Made by a program: the position numbers and the translations under genes. The notes beneath the pieces are model-generated. The model saw only the letters and a program-made list of their open reading frames with translations. It was not told where the DNA came from and did not search any database. This document shows, piece after piece, positions 35,064-44,821 of a stretch of 44,821 bases of DNA. Each line of letters opens with the position of its first letter. Position 1 is the first letter of the stretch. Origin of the DNA: Planctomycetaceae bacterium (GTDB taxonomy: Bacteria; Planctomycetota; Planctomycetia; Planctomycetales; Planctomycetaceae); contig JAEUII010000465.1 in assembly GCA_016795145.1 (NCBI GenBank), positions 1 to 44,821 on the forward strand, written 5' to 3'.

Positions 35064-38000
35064 GTGAACAGCGACGACAACAATCCGATTGATCTTCTGG
35101 CGGAAGACTTTGTCGCTCGCTATCGGCTTGGGGAACGCCCAGCGCTGACAGAGTACGTCCTGCGGCATCCGGAGCTTGAAAAGGAAATTCGATCTCTGTT
35201 TCCGGCACTGGTGATGCTGGAACAGGCGCGATCTCAGGGAGATGACTCGGACGTAAGGAGCCGACTCGTCCCTCTGGAAACTTCTGCAGCTCCCGAACAG
35301 CTGGGAGAGTTCCGCATCCTGCGCGAAGTCGGCCGCGGTGGTATGGGAATCGTCTATGAGGCCATTCAGGAATCGCTCGGTCGCCATGTGGCGTTGAAGA
35401 TTCTGCCACACCAGTCAATGCAGAATCCAAAACACCTGCAGCGATTTCAACGGGAAGTTCGAGCCGCAGCGAAATTGCAGCACCCGAACATCGTGCCGGT
35501 TTTCGGAGCGGGTGAAATCGAGAGTGTGCATTTCTATGCAATGCAGTTTATTCAGGGACTGGCACTTGATCAGGTCGCGAATGAAGTCCGGCGACTTCGG
35601 TCTGAGAAGATGTCGAAGACGAACCGCGGCGACAAAGGTCCCGAGCCTGCGCAAGAGTCCGGTGAAGAAAATCCACAGAAGTCGGCTGGTCGTAACACGT
35701 CACCCAGGCGAGACTCGGCCGCGTGCCTTGCCACGTGCTTAGTGTCTGGAGTGTTTGTTCGACCGGAGTCACCTGAATCTTCGAACGCTGCTGATCCTGT
35801 GGTGACTCCATCAAGGGCCGTCGAAAGTGCTGAACCAGGAGACTCGGGAAAACCGGAATCAGCCGCTTCCTCTGGTTCCACGGGAGGCGCAGCGACTGGA
35901 GCGACGGATTCACGAATCTCCAGCACGGTTCAGGGAGGCGGGCTGGCCTACTGGCACAGCGTCGCTCGTATTGGCATTCAGGTGGCGGAAGCATTGCAGT
36001 ACGCGGCTGACCAGGGAGTGCTTCATCGCGACATCAAACCTGCCAATCTGTTGCTGGATCTGAAAGGGAATGTCTGGGTCACGGACTTTGGACTTGCGAA
36101 ATCGGATGACAGCGATGAACTGACAAATCCCGGAGACATCGTCGGGACCCTCAGATATCTCGCTCCGGAAAGGCTGAAGGGCATATCGGACCTGTCGAGT
36201 GACATCTACAGTCTTGGCGCGACACTGTATGAACTGCTGGTGCTTCGACCGCTGTTTGACGGTGTTCGGCGAGAGCAGCTGTTGAATGTCATTTCCGAAG
36301 TCGACCCGATACGTCCTCGCCTGATCGACGCGTCGATCCCGGCGGATCTTGAAACGGTCGTGTTGAAGGCCATCTCGAAAGACGCCCTTGATCGGTACTC
36401 GTCCGCGTCGGAACTTGCAGGGGACTTACGGCGGTTTCTGGAAGACCGACCAGTGCATGCTCGCCGCGCCCGTCCTTCGGAGCGGCTTTGGCGCTGGTGT
36501 CGACGAAACCGCGCGCTGGCAATTCTGATGAGTACGCTTTCGATATTGGCTGTGGTGCTGTTTGTGGGAGGATGGATTGCCAACGCCGTTCGTACTGAGC
36601 GCGACGAGGCCATCCATCAGTATGGATTGGCTGTGAAGGCTGGTCGGGAGAATGAACTCCTACTGGAACGTGCGCAGGCTGCTGAGAAGGAATCAAGAAT
36701 TCGAGAACATCTGGCGAATGCACTTTACATTCAGCAAAGCGGACAGGAGGGACAACGGCTGAACAGTCTTCGGGAGATTGCAATGGCAGCAGCCATGCAG
36801 CCTTCTGCGGTACTTCGCGATCAGCTTACCGACGCAGCGGTAACAGCGGTACAACTCACGGACTTGAAGGTAGAGTCGCGTTTCGCTCTCCCGCTCACTG
36901 GTCCCGGGGTCTTCAATCCAGCGGGCACACTATTTGTTCAGGTACAGTCGTCATTGCTCGGTAGCAACAGCCAGGTTCCTTCACATCCGGTGCTCTATAA
37001 ACCTGACGGTGATTTCAGCCTGCAGATTCGCCGAACGGATGATTGGCAGGCGATCACGCGGCTGCCATCTCCGGCGTTTCCGTGCACATCCGCCGTCCCG
37101 GAGTTTTCAGCCACCGGGGCCTTTCTTTTTGTAACGTATTTTCGGGCGGGAGAACCGCCAGTGCTTGTGTGTCGAGAGTCAGAGACCTGGAAGGTCGTTC
37201 ACACGGTTTCCATTCAAGCGAGTCCAGCTCGAACTTTAAGGCACCACCATTCCAACGGGCATGTCATTGTGTATCAGGACCTGGAGGACCATCTCGTAAT
37301 TTGGGATCTCCTCGATGGGCGGGAAACAGCACGGATCCGGCTGAGTTGGAAACCGGGGGACTTCTGCTTCAACGAGGATGGGGAGAAGCTCCTGGTGATT
37401 CATCATCGTCCGGCTGGTGAGACTTCAGCCACGACGGTCGACATCAAAACGGGGGGTGAGGATCGCTTGGTAATGCCCCTCGAATCGGGGGAACCAGTCC
37501 GTTTGTCAATCGCGTTCAGCAGTCATGCCCAGCGACTCGCTTTTGGGCGAACCGACGGAAGCATCGAGCTTTGGGACGTGAAGCATCATAGGCTCCTGGT
37601 TCGCACGCCTCGACATCCAGGGAGGATACTGAATTGTGAATTCAGTCCGGATGGAAACTGGCTATTTAGCAATTCGATTGACGGGACAAGCAGGATTTGG
37701 GAGACGAGTTCCGGCCGCCCGGTACTCCTGACGTCAAAACGGATTCTGGGGTTCACTGATGACGGCAGGGTGACATTTGCAAACGGCGAAAGTGAAAAGT
37801 TTGAGGTGGGCATTGGAAGGCTTCTTCACGAGGACCATGTCAGGAAATTTGACGAACTTCCGTTGCATCCGTCAATTGCCTCTTCAAACCAGATCATTGA
37901 GTCTGTCGTCTTCAGTCCAGATGAAAAGTTGATGGTGACCTGTCATACCGACGGCATCGTGTTTTGGGATGTTTCTTCGGGGCGGCGGTTGCACCATTTG

Positions 38001-39431
38001 CGCTTGAATGAAGTGATCGGCCTTCGGTTTAGCAAGGATGGCGGCAGTTTCATCACTTTGCATTCCAGCGAAGCTTACCGCTGGCCAGTTTCAAAAACGT
38101 CGACCGGGAGTAGTCTGACTTTTCAGTGCGGTCCTCCAGCCAAAATAGATGCGGCACCAGAGTCAGAGATTACGAGGCCGGAGTGGTGGTTTCATGACGG
38201 GCAGACGCGTGTTAGCTTCGATATCGTGACTCGAGAGATTCGCGTTCGGGATGCTGGCTCGGGTGCGGCTTCTGCGACTGTGAACCTGCTGATTCCAGGG
38301 AACTCTCGCGTTGATGATCTGGCAATGAGTTCCAGCGGTGAGTGGTTGGCGGCAAGTTGTGCTGGGCAGCGGGCGATCTTCGTGTGGAATGCAAGAACGC
38401 AACAACGCATTGAAGTATTCCCACGGTCTGTTAACGAGACTCCGATGTATCGGTTTGGATTCTCTGCCGATGATCGCTGGCTGGTCGTCAGCGAAGGCTT
38501 CGAGACGCTGTCTGAGGGCTACTGGATCATCGACACGGAGACATGGCGTCCCGCGAAGTTTCTTCCCGGGAAGGTGGTCAGCAGACGTCCTGCGCTGTTT
38601 AAGGGCTCGAACTTCATGGTTGCCACGGTAGCAGCAAACGACTTGCGGATCGTTGACATCGAAACCGCGAGGACGTTGGCAAGACTCCCGTGCACTGAAC
38701 AGCCTGCGGGTACTCCGGTGGCAGTTATTGGCAGCGACTCAGTTGTGGCGACTCTGAGTGATTCTCGACAAAGTGTATTTCTCTGGAATCTTGCCTCCAT
38801 CAGCAACACATTGAAGTCGATCGGGCTTGGCTGGGAACTTTCCGTCGACGAACCGCAATCGACTCCGTTGATGAGTGTTTCTTCATTGGTCCTGGACGAT
38901 GGGGGCCTCGTTGAAAGAGATGCTTTACGATTCAGAAATCGTCGAGGAGTACTCATTGCAAGTGAGTATGCGAGGCAACAACTGTTTGATGAAGCTGTCA
39001 GCCGAATTGATGCACTGGTAAGCCTTGACGACATCCCTGAAGGCGACCTCGATCGGCTTGCCTGGCAGTTCGTCAAACGGGCGGACTGCAGCAATGCCGA
39101 AGCAACCTGTGCGGTTCGTCTGGCGTCCAGGGCATTGGAGTTATCGCCGATGAACGCGGATCTTCAGAATACGCTGGGCGTGGCTCTGTTCCGCGAGGGG
39201 AGCTTCCGAGATGCGATCGAGCCCCTGACAAAGAGCATGTCTCTGGCCCCAGCGTCGCACCAGATCGACAACAGTCTGTTTGTTGCAATGTGTTACTGGC
39301 AGCTTGGGGATCGCATAACGGCTCGCAAGTGGATGTCGGATGCCATCACAGCCTATGACAATCAGCCCTCACACTCCGAAGAACTTCAGCAGTTTCGGAG
39401 GGAAGCCGAAGCCCTGGTCACCCTTGAATAG
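35064..39431 (+). CDS. Ser/Thr protein kinase with TM segment, WD40-like propeller and TPR
   Basis: Protein of 1,455 residues from a GTG start. The kinase domain begins with GRGGMGIVYEA (from residue 90), then VALKIL, HRDIKPANLLLD (from 321) and DFGLAK (341). A low-complexity insert of about 120 residues rich in Ser, Glu, Pro and Gly (about 175-290) interrupts the kinase before its central helix. A membrane segment follows at about 485-509, so the kinase is cytoplasmic. The outer part has WD40-like repeats (for example FSPDGNWLFSNSIDGTSRIWE), and two TPR-like helices near 1370-1410 (LQNTLGVALFREGSFRDAIE). It is probably translated with the sigma factor and could regulate it. Confidence 0.92.
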   Translation: MNSDDNNPIDLLAEDFVARYRLGERPALTEYVLRHPELEKEIRSLFPALVMLEQARSQGDDSDVRSRLVPLETSAAPEQLGEFRILREVGRGGMGIVYEAIQESLGRHVALKILPHQSMQNPKHLQRFQREVRAAAKLQHPNIVPVFGAGEIESVHFYAMQFIQGLALDQVANEVRRLRSEKMSKTNRGDKGPEPAQESGEENPQKSAGRNTSPRRDSAACLATCLVSGVFVRPESPESSNAADPVVTPSRAVESAEPGDSGKPESAASSGSTGGAATGATDSRISSTVQGGGLAYWHSVARIGIQVAEALQYAADQGVLHRDIKPANLLLDLKGNVWVTDFGLAKSDDSDELTNPGDIVGTLRYLAPERLKGISDLSSDIYSLGATLYELLVLRPLFDGVRREQLLNVISEVDPIRPRLIDASIPADLETVVLKAISKDALDRYSSASELAGDLRRFLEDRPVHARRARPSERLWRWCRRNRALAILMSTLSILAVVLFVGGWIANAVRTERDEAIHQYGLAVKAGRENELLLERAQAAEKESRIREHLANALYIQQSGQEGQRLNSLREIAMAAAMQPSAVLRDQLTDAAVTAVQLTDLKVESRFALPLTGPGVFNPAGTLFVQVQSSLLGSNSQVPSHPVLYKPDGDFSLQIRRTDDWQAITRLPSPAFPCTSAVPEFSATGAFLFVTYFRAGEPPVLVCRESETWKVVHTVSIQASPARTLRHHHSNGHVIVYQDLEDHLVIWDLLDGRETARIRLSWKPGDFCFNEDGEKLLVIHHRPAGETSATTVDIKTGGEDRLVMPLESGEPVRLSIAFSSHAQRLAFGRTDGSIELWDVKHHRLLVRTPRHPGRILNCEFSPDGNWLFSNSIDGTSRIWETSSGRPVLLTSKRILGFTDDGRVTFANGESEKFEVGIGRLLHEDHVRKFDELPLHPSIASSNQIIESVVFSPDEKLMVTCHTDGIVFWDVSSGRRLHHLRLNEVIGLRFSKDGGSFITLHSSEAYRWPVSKTSTGSSLTFQCGPPAKIDAAPESEITRPEWWFHDGQTRVSFDIVTREIRVRDAGSGAASATVNLLIPGNSRVDDLAMSSSGEWLAASCAGQRAIFVWNARTQQRIEVFPRSVNETPMYRFGFSADDRWLVVSEGFETLSEGYWIIDTETWRPAKFLPGKVVSRRPALFKGSNFMVATVAANDLRIVDIETARTLARLPCTEQPAGTPVAVIGSDSVVATLSDSRQSVFLWNLASISNTLKSIGLGWELSVDEPQSTPLMSVSSLVLDDGGLVERDALRFRNRRGVLIASEYARQQLFDEAVSRIDALVSLDDIPEGDLDRLAWQFVKRADCSNAEATCAVRLASRALELSPMNADLQNTLGVALFREGSFRDAIEPLTKSMSLAPASHQIDNSLFVAMCYWQLGDRITARKWMSDAITAYDNQPSHSEELQQFRREAEALVTLE

Positions 39432-39619
39432 TCTCGAGGGAAATGGGTGCGATCAGCAGCCCCAGCGACCGTACGAAGACGTGCGCGAACCCTGTGCAGA
39501 CTCGCTGCGCAGTCGTTGAGTCAGCCAATCTTCCGGAATCTCTGTGTACCAATCTGCTTTGAGCCCGGATACCAGGAAAGAGGGTTGAAACACGCCGAGG
39601 TATTGTGGAGTTTTCAGAA
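39432..39619. other. Gap between kinase and giant surface protein
   Basis: The 188 bp hold no clear gene, promoter or terminator. A small inverted repeat GACTCG/CGAGTC-like segment near 39500-39522 is imperfect. GGAG at 39607-39610 is a likely ribosome site for the next gene, 9 bases before its ATG. Confidence 0.5.
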
Positions 39620-42600
39620 ATGCTGCTGGGTTCCCATTTGCGCCGATCCAGATCACGCCGGAGGTCCTGCCTTCAGTTCCAGGTCGAAGGACTGGAATCA
39701 CGCTCGTTGCTCACGGCCGGACTACTGGATTCAGCATTTGGCGGAGCCGGGATTGTCACGACAGACGTTGGAGGTTCGGCGGACGGCAGTCGCGGAATCG
39801 CCGTGCAGCAGAACGATGGCAGGATTGTCGCTGTCGGATCCAGCCACAATGGAGCGAATTATGACTTCGGCGTGTCTCGATACAACATCGACGGAACCCT
39901 CGACACGTTGTTCAGCGGCGACGGAAAACTGACGACGTCTTTCGGAACGTCGAATGATGAAGCGGCCGCTGTTGCGATCCAGCCTGACGGCAGGATTGTT
40001 GTCGCTGGATATGCTTCCAACACAGGGTTTTACAGGAACTTCGCCGTCGCACGTTACAATGTCGACGGTTCGCTCGACACAACGTTCAGCGGCGACGGAA
40101 AGCAAACGACCGCAGTTGGCACAACAGACAGTTATGCGACAAGTGTCACCATTCAGCCTGATGGCAAGATCGTAGTAGCAGGCTGCAGCTGGAATGGGAA
40201 CAACTTTGACTTCGCTGTAGTTCGTTACACAACGACTGGGAATGTCGACCTGTCTTATACCACTGCAATTGGGTCTGGCAACGACTATGCGACAAGCGTT
40301 GCCGTTCAGCCTGCTGATGGTCGAATTGTCGTCGCCGGATATTCGAACAATGGCAGCTACGATGACTTCGCCGTCGTTCGGTATACAACGGCCGGTATTC
40401 TGGACTCATCCTTCGATGGCGATGGCAAAGTCACAACCTCAATTGGAACGTCACACGCTCGATCCAATGGAATGGCGCTGCAGAGCAATGGAAGCATCGT
40501 TCTCGCTGGTTTGGCCTACACCGGCAGCAGGACACAATTCGCGCTGGCGCGATATACGGCCAGCGGGAGTCTCGATGGTTCGTTTGATGGTGATGGAAAG
40601 CTGACGACAACCGTCGGACTGTCCGACAGCTTCGCCACAGGAGTTGCGATTCAGGGTGACCAGAAGCTGGTCGTCTCAGGCTTCATGGACAACGGCAGCA
40701 ACGGTGACTTCGCTGTCGCTCGATACAACACGGATGGATCGCTGGATCTGTCGTTTGCCGGCGACGGAATCCAGTCAACCGGCATCGGCAGTTCACTCGA
40801 TTATGCGACTGGAGTCGCCCTTCGTAACGGCGATGGGAAGATCTTCATTGGAGGACACGCAGACAGCGGAACGGGCACCGGCCACGACTTCGCGATCGCG
40901 AGTTTTGACGGAGCATCGACTTCGCCGGATGTGATTCTGTCCTCGAGCATTGTTGCTGAAAACCAGCCGGCTGGTACGCCAGTCGGGACATTGACAACCA
41001 GCGATCCAGCCGGCCATCCTGCCTATTCGTACGTGCTGGTTGCCGGACCCGGCAGTGCCGACAACGCTTCGTTTGCGATTGCCGGGAACTCGCTGCGAAC
41101 GGCGGCGAGTTTTGACTTTGAAACTAAAGGCGTCTACTCTGTGCGCGTTCGGTCCACCGACCAGGCCGGTACCGTGATCGAGAAGCCGCTGCTGATCAGT
41201 GTGTCGGACATCGCAGACGGGACGCCGGATTTTCTGGTGACTGTTCCGGGACCGAACCTCGCTGCAATCACCGGGAATGCTGAAGCGTCGTTCGCCACCC
41301 TCAGCGCGAACGGAAATGTTGTCGCGTTCACAAGTCGTGGCACGAATTTCGTCAGCGGAGATGCGACAGATCTCTACACGGATGTTTTTGTCAGGGATCT
41401 GGTTACAGGGATGACGGAAAAAGTCAGCGTCGGGCCGGGAGGCATTCAGGGGAATAGTGAATCGGGACTGTTCAGCGGGAGCTTTCAGTATCCGTCGCTC
41501 AGTGCTGATGGCCGATACGTCGCGTTTTCAAGCAGCGCGGGGAATCTGGCGGCCAGCGATCCAAACTTCACGATCGACGTGTTTCGATATGACCGCGTGA
41601 CACACACGACGCAACTGGTGAGTTCGAACGCGGCTGGCGTTGTTGGCAATTCTGACTCGTACGCACCAGCTATTAGTGCTGATGGTTCCAAAGTGGTTTT
41701 TCGAAGTCGAGCGACGAACTTCGTTGGAGGAGTGCCGAACAACGTTTTTCAAATCTATGTGAAGGATATGACGAGCGGCAGCATCAGCCTCGTCAGCACA
41801 GACTCCGTCGGGACCATCGGGAACTCAGACTCTGACGATCCCACGCTTAGTGCAAATGGACAATTTGCCTTCTTCCGAAGTGTTGCCAGCAACCTTGTTA
41901 CGGGTGATACCAATGGGGTCTCCGATTTCTTCCGAAAAGACCTGACGACCGGTGCCATTGTTCGCGTCAATGTCGGATCCGATGGCACAACTCAGGCCGC
42001 CAGTGGAACCAGCATTGATCATATTGTTGCCAGTGACGATGGTCGTTACGCAGCGTTCTCGATGTACTCCAGCAACTTCGGGAACGGCATTTTTGTCAAA
42101 GATCTGCAGACTCAGCAACTGCGTCAGATCACAACGGGAGACTCTTCTCTTCAAAGCTGGGGAGCGGCTATTAGCGGTGATGGTCGTTACGTCTCGTTCG
42201 GAACATCTCGCTCTTTGCTTCCGGAAGATACGAACAATGGAACGGACTATTATCGATACGACCTTTCGAACAACTCACTGGCCCTGCTGACAGTTGATTC
42301 ATCCGGGAACCAGGGCAAATACACAACAGGACAAACGAACCTGATGGGCGACACCGCAATCAGCTCTGACGGACAGGTTGTGATGTTTACCAGCAGTCAG
42401 GCGTTTCTTGACAACCCTGACACAAACAACGTTGCTGACGTGTTTGTCCGGAGTTTTGTTACAGAGACCACTGTTGCGGCGAGCTTTCACGGAACGGGTC
42501 TGACCAGTAGCACCGGAAACGGCCCTGATGGATTCAGTGGAGAGTACTTAACCGGGCAGGCGACGTCGTTCGACGGTCGCTACGCGGTTTTTGCCGGGGG

Positions 42601-44821
42601 CAGATCAGATTGGGTTGCGGGTGATACGAACGGGATTCAGGACATCTTGCGCAGGGACCGACTAGCGAATTCCACGGTGCGAGTGAATGTGGATTCTCTT
42701 GGCCTTTCGGCAACTTCTCCCGCCTATGCACCTGCGATCTCACCGGATGGTCGATACGTCGCCTTCGAAACACGGCAGTCCTATGACACTCGCCACACGG
42801 CAGATCTTGGAATCTACGTGAAGGATTTGCTGACCGGAGACATTCGGCTTGTGAGTTACCCTTCAAGTGGTCCGGTCCAGACGACTCAATCCGTTGATAA
42901 TCCAGGTATCAGCGGTGTCGACGCCAGCGGAAGCTTCTGCGTGATCTTCCACACGTATCGAAGCATGTCGCCTGAAGATACCAATGGCATTACGGACCTT
43001 TATCGATGGTATTCGGGTGATAATCGTCTTGAACTGGTGACTAAAGATGCCAACGGAATCGTTGGGAATAACTATACCAGGGCTCCGGAAATGACGAGCC
43101 AGATTTCCGCAGACGGGAGATATATTGTCTTCTCAAGTTATGCAACAAACTATGTGCCTAACGATACGAACGGCTTTGCAGACATATTCCTTAAAGATAT
43201 GACAACGGGGGCCGTTACTCGCCTCAGTCTGGATGCTGCCGGAAATCAGTTTTCCTCTGATTCAACACTTCCCTCGATCAGTGCAGACGGAACGACCGTC
43301 GTTTGGTCAACCTTTTTGAGCGGCAGTTATGTCATCTATGCCAGAAACCTCCAGACTGGTGTTCTCACCATCGCCAACAGCAATGCCGCGGGAACTCGCA
43401 GTACGCAAAGCGGATTCTATTCCGCGGTAAGTGGCAATGGCCGCTATGTCGCGTTCACCGACAGTTCCAATCTCACACCGGGCCCATGGCCAGCGTCCCA
43501 GGTCGGCCTCTATATCAAAGACCTGCAAACAGGACTTGTCGTGCGAACGAACGTCCGTTCAGGCCCCACGGTCGACACGGCTTTGACTTCCAACTGGCAA
43601 TTCTCATTCAGTGGTGATGGAAAGACGATCTTCTTTCGGACGTCCGATACCGGGTTTGTCGCAAACGATTTCAATGGCGTGCCTGACATGTTCGCCAGGA
43701 CTTGGGATCTTCCGGCGACTGCCGTTGCAGATTCCTACTGGCTTCGTCCCAACACAACGACTTCGATCACGGCAGCCAACGGTGTGCTCCGTAATGACAT
43801 AATTCCCAACGGAAGTGCATTGAGGGCTGTACTGCAGACGGCTCCGAGTTCCGGGACGTTCCTGCTGAACTCCGACGGATCATTCACGTACACGCCGGTG
43901 ACGAACTTTGAAGGTCAGGTGTCATTCAGTTATTGGGCGACTGATGGCCTGAGCTATTCAGAGCCTGTGACGGTGAATATCCTGGTCGAGAGAGACAATG
44001 CGGATCTGGCTGTGGCCGTCGCCGCAACTTCTGCCATCGCTGCTGCAGGAGAGCAGGTGTCGTATAGCGTCACCGTGCTGGACCGCGGCCCATTGGATGC
44101 TCCTGGTGCCGTGTTGACAACACAGATTCCGGTGAACTCAACACTGGTTTCGGCGACGGGCATTTATACCGTGACAGGGAATACGCTCACATGGAATCTT
44201 GGCACCGTCCCAAACGGTTCCAGAATCGTTCAATACTTCACCGTACAGACGACGGCGGCAGGTCCAGCGACTGCGTTCGCGCGTATTACAGGTACTCTTC
44301 CGGATTTTGATCCAGGTAACAACACATCGAGCGATGATGCGCCGAGTGGCCTGAGGAACTGCTGGGCTGCCGAAGGCTCGACAGTCGATCTTGCAGGAGG
44401 TGTCGCGACGACACTCGAAAACGGTGCAGGCTATGTCAACCGCGGCTATCGGGACTCGGGATTCTCGTTTGACGGTGTCGATGATTCGGTCGCCGTGAAT
44501 TCCGTGAATCTGGGAACAGCCTATACAATCGAAGCATGGTTCTATCCGACTCGAAGTGCTGGCTACGAACATTTGATTTCCAACGGATACACCAGCACAA
44601 ATTTCGGAGCATTGTACTTCCGCGACAACCGGCTCGAATACTGGCAGGGAGGATCAAGTAAGGTCGTCACCGCAACCAACAGCGTGGCAATGAATACCTG
44701 GACGCATGTGGCGCTGACGTACGACGGAAGCAACACGCGAATCTACATTAACGGGACACTCGCAGGAACCAGCGTCGTGCATTCGGCTCCTTTCAATAAT
44801 GCCATGAAATTTGGATATGCG
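39620..44821 (+). CDS. Giant extracellular multidomain protein (beta-propellers, cadherin, DUF11, LamG), 3' end outside window
   Basis: Open for 1,734 codons from the ATG at 39620 to the last base, without a stop. It starts MLLGSHLRRSRSRRRSCLQF and LESRSLLTAG, the leader style of planctomycete surface proteins. Residues about 35-433 are seven delta-60-type repeats (DGSLDTTFSGDGK, then IQPDGKIVVAG and FAVARYN), likely one seven-bladed propeller. Residues about 437-532 are cadherin-like. About 541-1360 are TolB/PD40-like blades of roughly 60 residues with recurring DTNGxxDxF. About 1366-1453 form a cadherin-like domain (NSDGSFTYTP). About 1458-1550 are DUF11. From 1581 a LamG/concanavalin domain (FDGVDDSVAV, YTIEAWFYP) is cut off. 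It probably acts at the cell surface in adhesion or binding; the ligand is unknown. The sigma factor and kinase precede it. Confidence 0.88.
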   Translation, partial: MLLGSHLRRSRSRRRSCLQFQVEGLESRSLLTAGLLDSAFGGAGIVTTDVGGSADGSRGIAVQQNDGRIVAVGSSHNGANYDFGVSRYNIDGTLDTLFSGDGKLTTSFGTSNDEAAAVAIQPDGRIVVAGYASNTGFYRNFAVARYNVDGSLDTTFSGDGKQTTAVGTTDSYATSVTIQPDGKIVVAGCSWNGNNFDFAVVRYTTTGNVDLSYTTAIGSGNDYATSVAVQPADGRIVVAGYSNNGSYDDFAVVRYTTAGILDSSFDGDGKVTTSIGTSHARSNGMALQSNGSIVLAGLAYTGSRTQFALARYTASGSLDGSFDGDGKLTTTVGLSDSFATGVAIQGDQKLVVSGFMDNGSNGDFAVARYNTDGSLDLSFAGDGIQSTGIGSSLDYATGVALRNGDGKIFIGGHADSGTGTGHDFAIASFDGASTSPDVILSSSIVAENQPAGTPVGTLTTSDPAGHPAYSYVLVAGPGSADNASFAIAGNSLRTAASFDFETKGVYSVRVRSTDQAGTVIEKPLLISVSDIADGTPDFLVTVPGPNLAAITGNAEASFATLSANGNVVAFTSRGTNFVSGDATDLYTDVFVRDLVTGMTEKVSVGPGGIQGNSESGLFSGSFQYPSLSADGRYVAFSSSAGNLAASDPNFTIDVFRYDRVTHTTQLVSSNAAGVVGNSDSYAPAISADGSKVVFRSRATNFVGGVPNNVFQIYVKDMTSGSISLVSTDSVGTIGNSDSDDPTLSANGQFAFFRSVASNLVTGDTNGVSDFFRKDLTTGAIVRVNVGSDGTTQAASGTSIDHIVASDDGRYAAFSMYSSNFGNGIFVKDLQTQQLRQITTGDSSLQSWGAAISGDGRYVSFGTSRSLLPEDTNNGTDYYRYDLSNNSLALLTVDSSGNQGKYTTGQTNLMGDTAISSDGQVVMFTSSQAFLDNPDTNNVADVFVRSFVTETTVAASFHGTGLTSSTGNGPDGFSGEYLTGQATSFDGRYAVFAGGRSDWVAGDTNGIQDILRRDRLANSTVRVNVDSLGLSATSPAYAPAISPDGRYVAFETRQSYDTRHTADLGIYVKDLLTGDIRLVSYPSSGPVQTTQSVDNPGISGVDASGSFCVIFHTYRSMSPEDTNGITDLYRWYSGDNRLELVTKDANGIVGNNYTRAPEMTSQISADGRYIVFSSYATNYVPNDTNGFADIFLKDMTTGAVTRLSLDAAGNQFSSDSTLPSISADGTTVVWSTFLSGSYVIYARNLQTGVLTIANSNAAGTRSTQSGFYSAVSGNGRYVAFTDSSNLTPGPWPASQVGLYIKDLQTGLVVRTNVRSGPTVDTALTSNWQFSFSGDGKTIFFRTSDTGFVANDFNGVPDMFARTWDLPATAVADSYWLRPNTTTSITAANGVLRNDIIPNGSALRAVLQTAPSSGTFLLNSDGSFTYTPVTNFEGQVSFSYWATDGLSYSEPVTVNILVERDNADLAVAVAATSAIAAAGEQVSYSVTVLDRGPLDAPGAVLTTQIPVNSTLVSATGIYTVTGNTLTWNLGTVPNGSRIVQYFTVQTTAAGPATAFARITGTLPDFDPGNNTSSDDAPSGLRNCWAAEGSTVDLAGGVATTLENGAGYVNRGYRDSGFSFDGVDDSVAVNSVNLGTAYTIEAWFYPTRSAGYEHLISNGYTSTNFGALYFRDNRLEYWQGGSSKVVTATNSVAMNTWTHVALTYDGSNTRIYINGTLAGTSVVHSAPFNNAMKFGYA

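Noticed and set aside
39447..39932. Open frame of 161 codons at the start of the giant surface gene
   Set aside because: It is in another frame from the delta-60 repeats; the frame beginning at 39620 carries the recognisable leader and repeats.
39620..44821. Possible frameshift or pseudogene in the giant surface gene because only short frames are evident at first sight
   Set aside because: Translation from 39620 is continuous to the last base with coherent domains; it looks absent only because it has no stop inside the window.

Overview
The window reads as chromosomal DNA of a planctomycete (phylum Planctomycetota). The evidence is a BlaI-type repressor next to a giant M56 (BlaR1-like) protease, an ECF sigma factor paired with a Ser/Thr kinase carrying a WD40-like region, and a giant secreted protein that opens with the short arginine-rich leader and LESRSLLTAG-type motif common in planctomycete surface proteins. 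The phylum call is inference from gene content and style; no rRNA is present.

Left part (1-8955, all on +): a sulfur locus. It starts, cut by the window edge, with a family 2 encapsulin shell protein carrying a cyclic-nucleotide-binding-like domain. Next comes a SufS-like cysteine desulfurase with a long Pro/Ser/Ala/Gly-rich N-terminal extension (the expected encapsulated cargo), an ArsR regulator and a membrane rhodanese (a ygaV-ygaP-like pair). An Rrf2 regulator with three clustered cysteines follows, with its own promoter and a strong terminator over its stop codon. Then come a complete sulfate ABC importer (lipoprotein binding protein, CysT, CysW, CysA) and a YezD-family small protein. 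Read together, the locus imports sulfate, takes sulfur from cysteine inside a protein shell, handles persulfide, and contains two regulators suited to sensing sulfur or Fe-S state. This is the most interesting system in the window.

Middle part (9109-27255): mostly housekeeping genes. They are an Rpn-like PD-(D/E)XK protein, tsaB and ychF (-), tRNA-Leu(GAG), a PfkB sugar kinase, a heavy-metal RND efflux pair with a His/Cys-rich secreted protein and a RidA protein (-), an alanine-racemase-fold protein coupled to a large secreted protein (-), rhamnulokinase, ftsY and an NTF2-like protein.

This part also carries four families of small repeats. (1) Five copies of an exactly 195-bp element, in arrays of two and three, whose two ends are inverted GTAG-plus-hairpin units as in RAYT-associated REP/BIME elements. 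(2) A 123-bp repeat tandemly duplicated in frame inside the racemase-like gene, with a relative near tsaB. (3) A 93-bp palindromic repeat in two direct copies. (4) A MITE-like element with 'gtcattcccgc' ends.

Right part (27853-44821, all on +): a putative signalling and cell-surface block. It holds a promoter and palindrome, blaI, an M56 protease of about 1,985 residues with repeated C-terminal modules, an ECF sigma factor, a 1,455-residue Ser/Thr kinase, and a giant beta-propeller/cadherin/LamG protein open from 39620 through the right edge of the window.
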